Shown here: piece by piece, positions 5,953-6,523 of the stretch
Layout of the letters: each line of letters starts with the position of its first letter
Position numbering within the stretch: position 1 is the first letter of the stretch
Assembly: GCA_964541725.1 (NCBI GenBank)
Contig: CAZIQG010000059.1
Coordinates: forward strand, 1-6,523
Length of the DNA: 6,523 nucleotides
Reading direction: 5' to 3'
From: JAGOUY01 sp964541725
Lineage (GTDB): Bacteria; Patescibacteriota; Patescibacteriia; 2-12-FULL-60-25
Notes under the pieces: generated by a model
Told to the model about the DNA's origin: nothing
The model's input: only the letters and a program-made list of their open reading frames with translations
The model's database searches: none
Translations under genes and position numbers: made by a program

Positions 5953-6523
5953 ATGATTCGACGTCTTTCTTTTTTTGTCGCTCTCCTCACTGTAGGCTTC
6001 AGCTTTCATACCAGCGTTCCCATCGCATTCGCGGCCGTAAATGCGCCTGACTCCACGTTTTCGCGTATTTCTGTCGATAAAACATCCGTAAAAGCGGATG
6101 GGATTGATAATGCGCGTCTTTCCCTCACGTTGCGCGACTCAAATTTGTTGCCGTTGGATGGGGCGGAAGTGACACTTATTTCTTCCCGCGGAGCCATGGA
6201 TGAAATCATCGCAGAACAGGGAACGACAAATAGCCTTGGGCAAGCACGCTTTTTGCTTCGCTCCCTGAAGGATGGGACATCGACGTATACGGCACGCGTG
6301 GGTGATTATATCTTGAATCGAAGTGTGACCGTCACGTTTCGAGACGGGTTAGCGATCAGTTTACAAGTAGGTGATTTGATTAAAATTCCCGATGATGGAG
6401 ACGCTTTGAATTTGAACGATACTGCGGTGTACTACTATGCGGTGAATGGAAAACGCTACGTCTTTCCCAATGAAAAAGTCTTTTTCTCGTGGTACCCAGA
6501 CTTTTCTCGGGTCAAAATCATCC
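5953..6523 (+). CDS. Secreted surface protein with Ig-like domain and KRYVFPNEK repeat motif (partial, 3' end outside window)
   Basis: The frame is open from ATG 5953 to the window edge (190 codons and one base). Residues 1-27 form a signal peptide (MIRR, hydrophobic core, then PIAFA with cleavage before AVN). Residues about 34-130 look like an invasin/Big_1-type Ig domain: SRISVDKTSVKADGIDNARL, then VTLISSRG, the TNSLGQARFLLRS segment, GTSTYTARVGD, and the closing strand VTVTF. Then comes a short linker and VYYYAVNGKRYVFPNEK followed by VFFSWYPDFSRVKII (159-190). This last motif I associate with repeated domains in large surface or S-layer-like proteins of Parcubacteria; the gene probably continues with more copies. 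The protein is likely exported and exposed on the cell surface, with a structural or adhesive role. The start is chosen because the signal peptide begins there and a TGC-TACACT element lies just upstream. Confidence 0.85.
   Translation, partial: MIRRLSFFVALLTVGFSFHTSVPIAFAAVNAPDSTFSRISVDKTSVKADGIDNARLSLTLRDSNLLPLDGAEVTLISSRGAMDEIIAEQGTTNSLGQARFLLRSLKDGTSTYTARVGDYILNRSVTVTFRDGLAISLQVGDLIKIPDDGDALNLNDTAVYYYAVNGKRYVFPNEKVFFSWYPDFSRVKII

Noticed and set aside
1..6523. CRISPR arrays, insertion sequences, phage or defence genes
   Set aside because: No regularly spaced repeats, transposase-like or nuclease-like proteins or terminal inverted repeats were seen on either strand.

Overview
The window looks like a chromosomal segment of a Candidate Phyla Radiation (Patescibacteria) bacterium, probably on the Parcubacteria side. 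The main reason is the partial gene at the right edge. It encodes a secreted protein with an Ig-like fold followed by the motif KRYVFPNEK..FSWYPDF, which I associate with large surface proteins of that group. The compact layout, short intergenic gaps and DUF2207 and DUF4230 proteins fit, but no phylogenetic marker is present, so this assignment is inferred.

Layout from left to right. Positions 79-2442 (minus strand) hold a two-gene unit: a secreted and membrane-anchored DUF2207 protein, then a six-helix membrane protein of unknown family. An 80-bp divergent intergenic region with two inverted repeats separates this unit from a plus-strand BASS/SBF-family transporter (2523-3482). The transporter converges, with only 9 bp between stop codons, on a minus-strand gene for a 369-residue cytoplasmic, mostly helical protein that I do not recognise (3492-4601). 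A 193-bp gap with a possible promoter precedes tRNA-Ala(UGC) (4795-4870). The tRNA runs directly into a perfect 20-bp inverted repeat that should act as a bidirectional terminator, shared with the convergent DUF4230 gene (4914-5516, minus). Upstream of DUF4230 on the same strand is a small standalone NIF3/YqfO-type protein (5561-5875). Divergent from it, the secreted Ig-like/surface protein starts at 5953 and runs off the right end.

Most of the proteins are envelope or membrane related (DUF2207 protein, six-helix protein, transporter, DUF4230 anchor, secreted surface protein), but nothing ties them into one pathway. They look like several small independent units. I do not see a defence system, mobile element, CRISPR array or clear new multigene system. 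The points most worth a second look are: the BASS transporter lacks the recognisable sodium-site residues; several start codons sit 9-14 nt after a -10-like hexamer with no Shine-Dalgarno sequence, suggesting leaderless or near-leaderless transcripts; the tRNA 3' end is built into its own terminator stem; and the divergent promoter region is palindromic.
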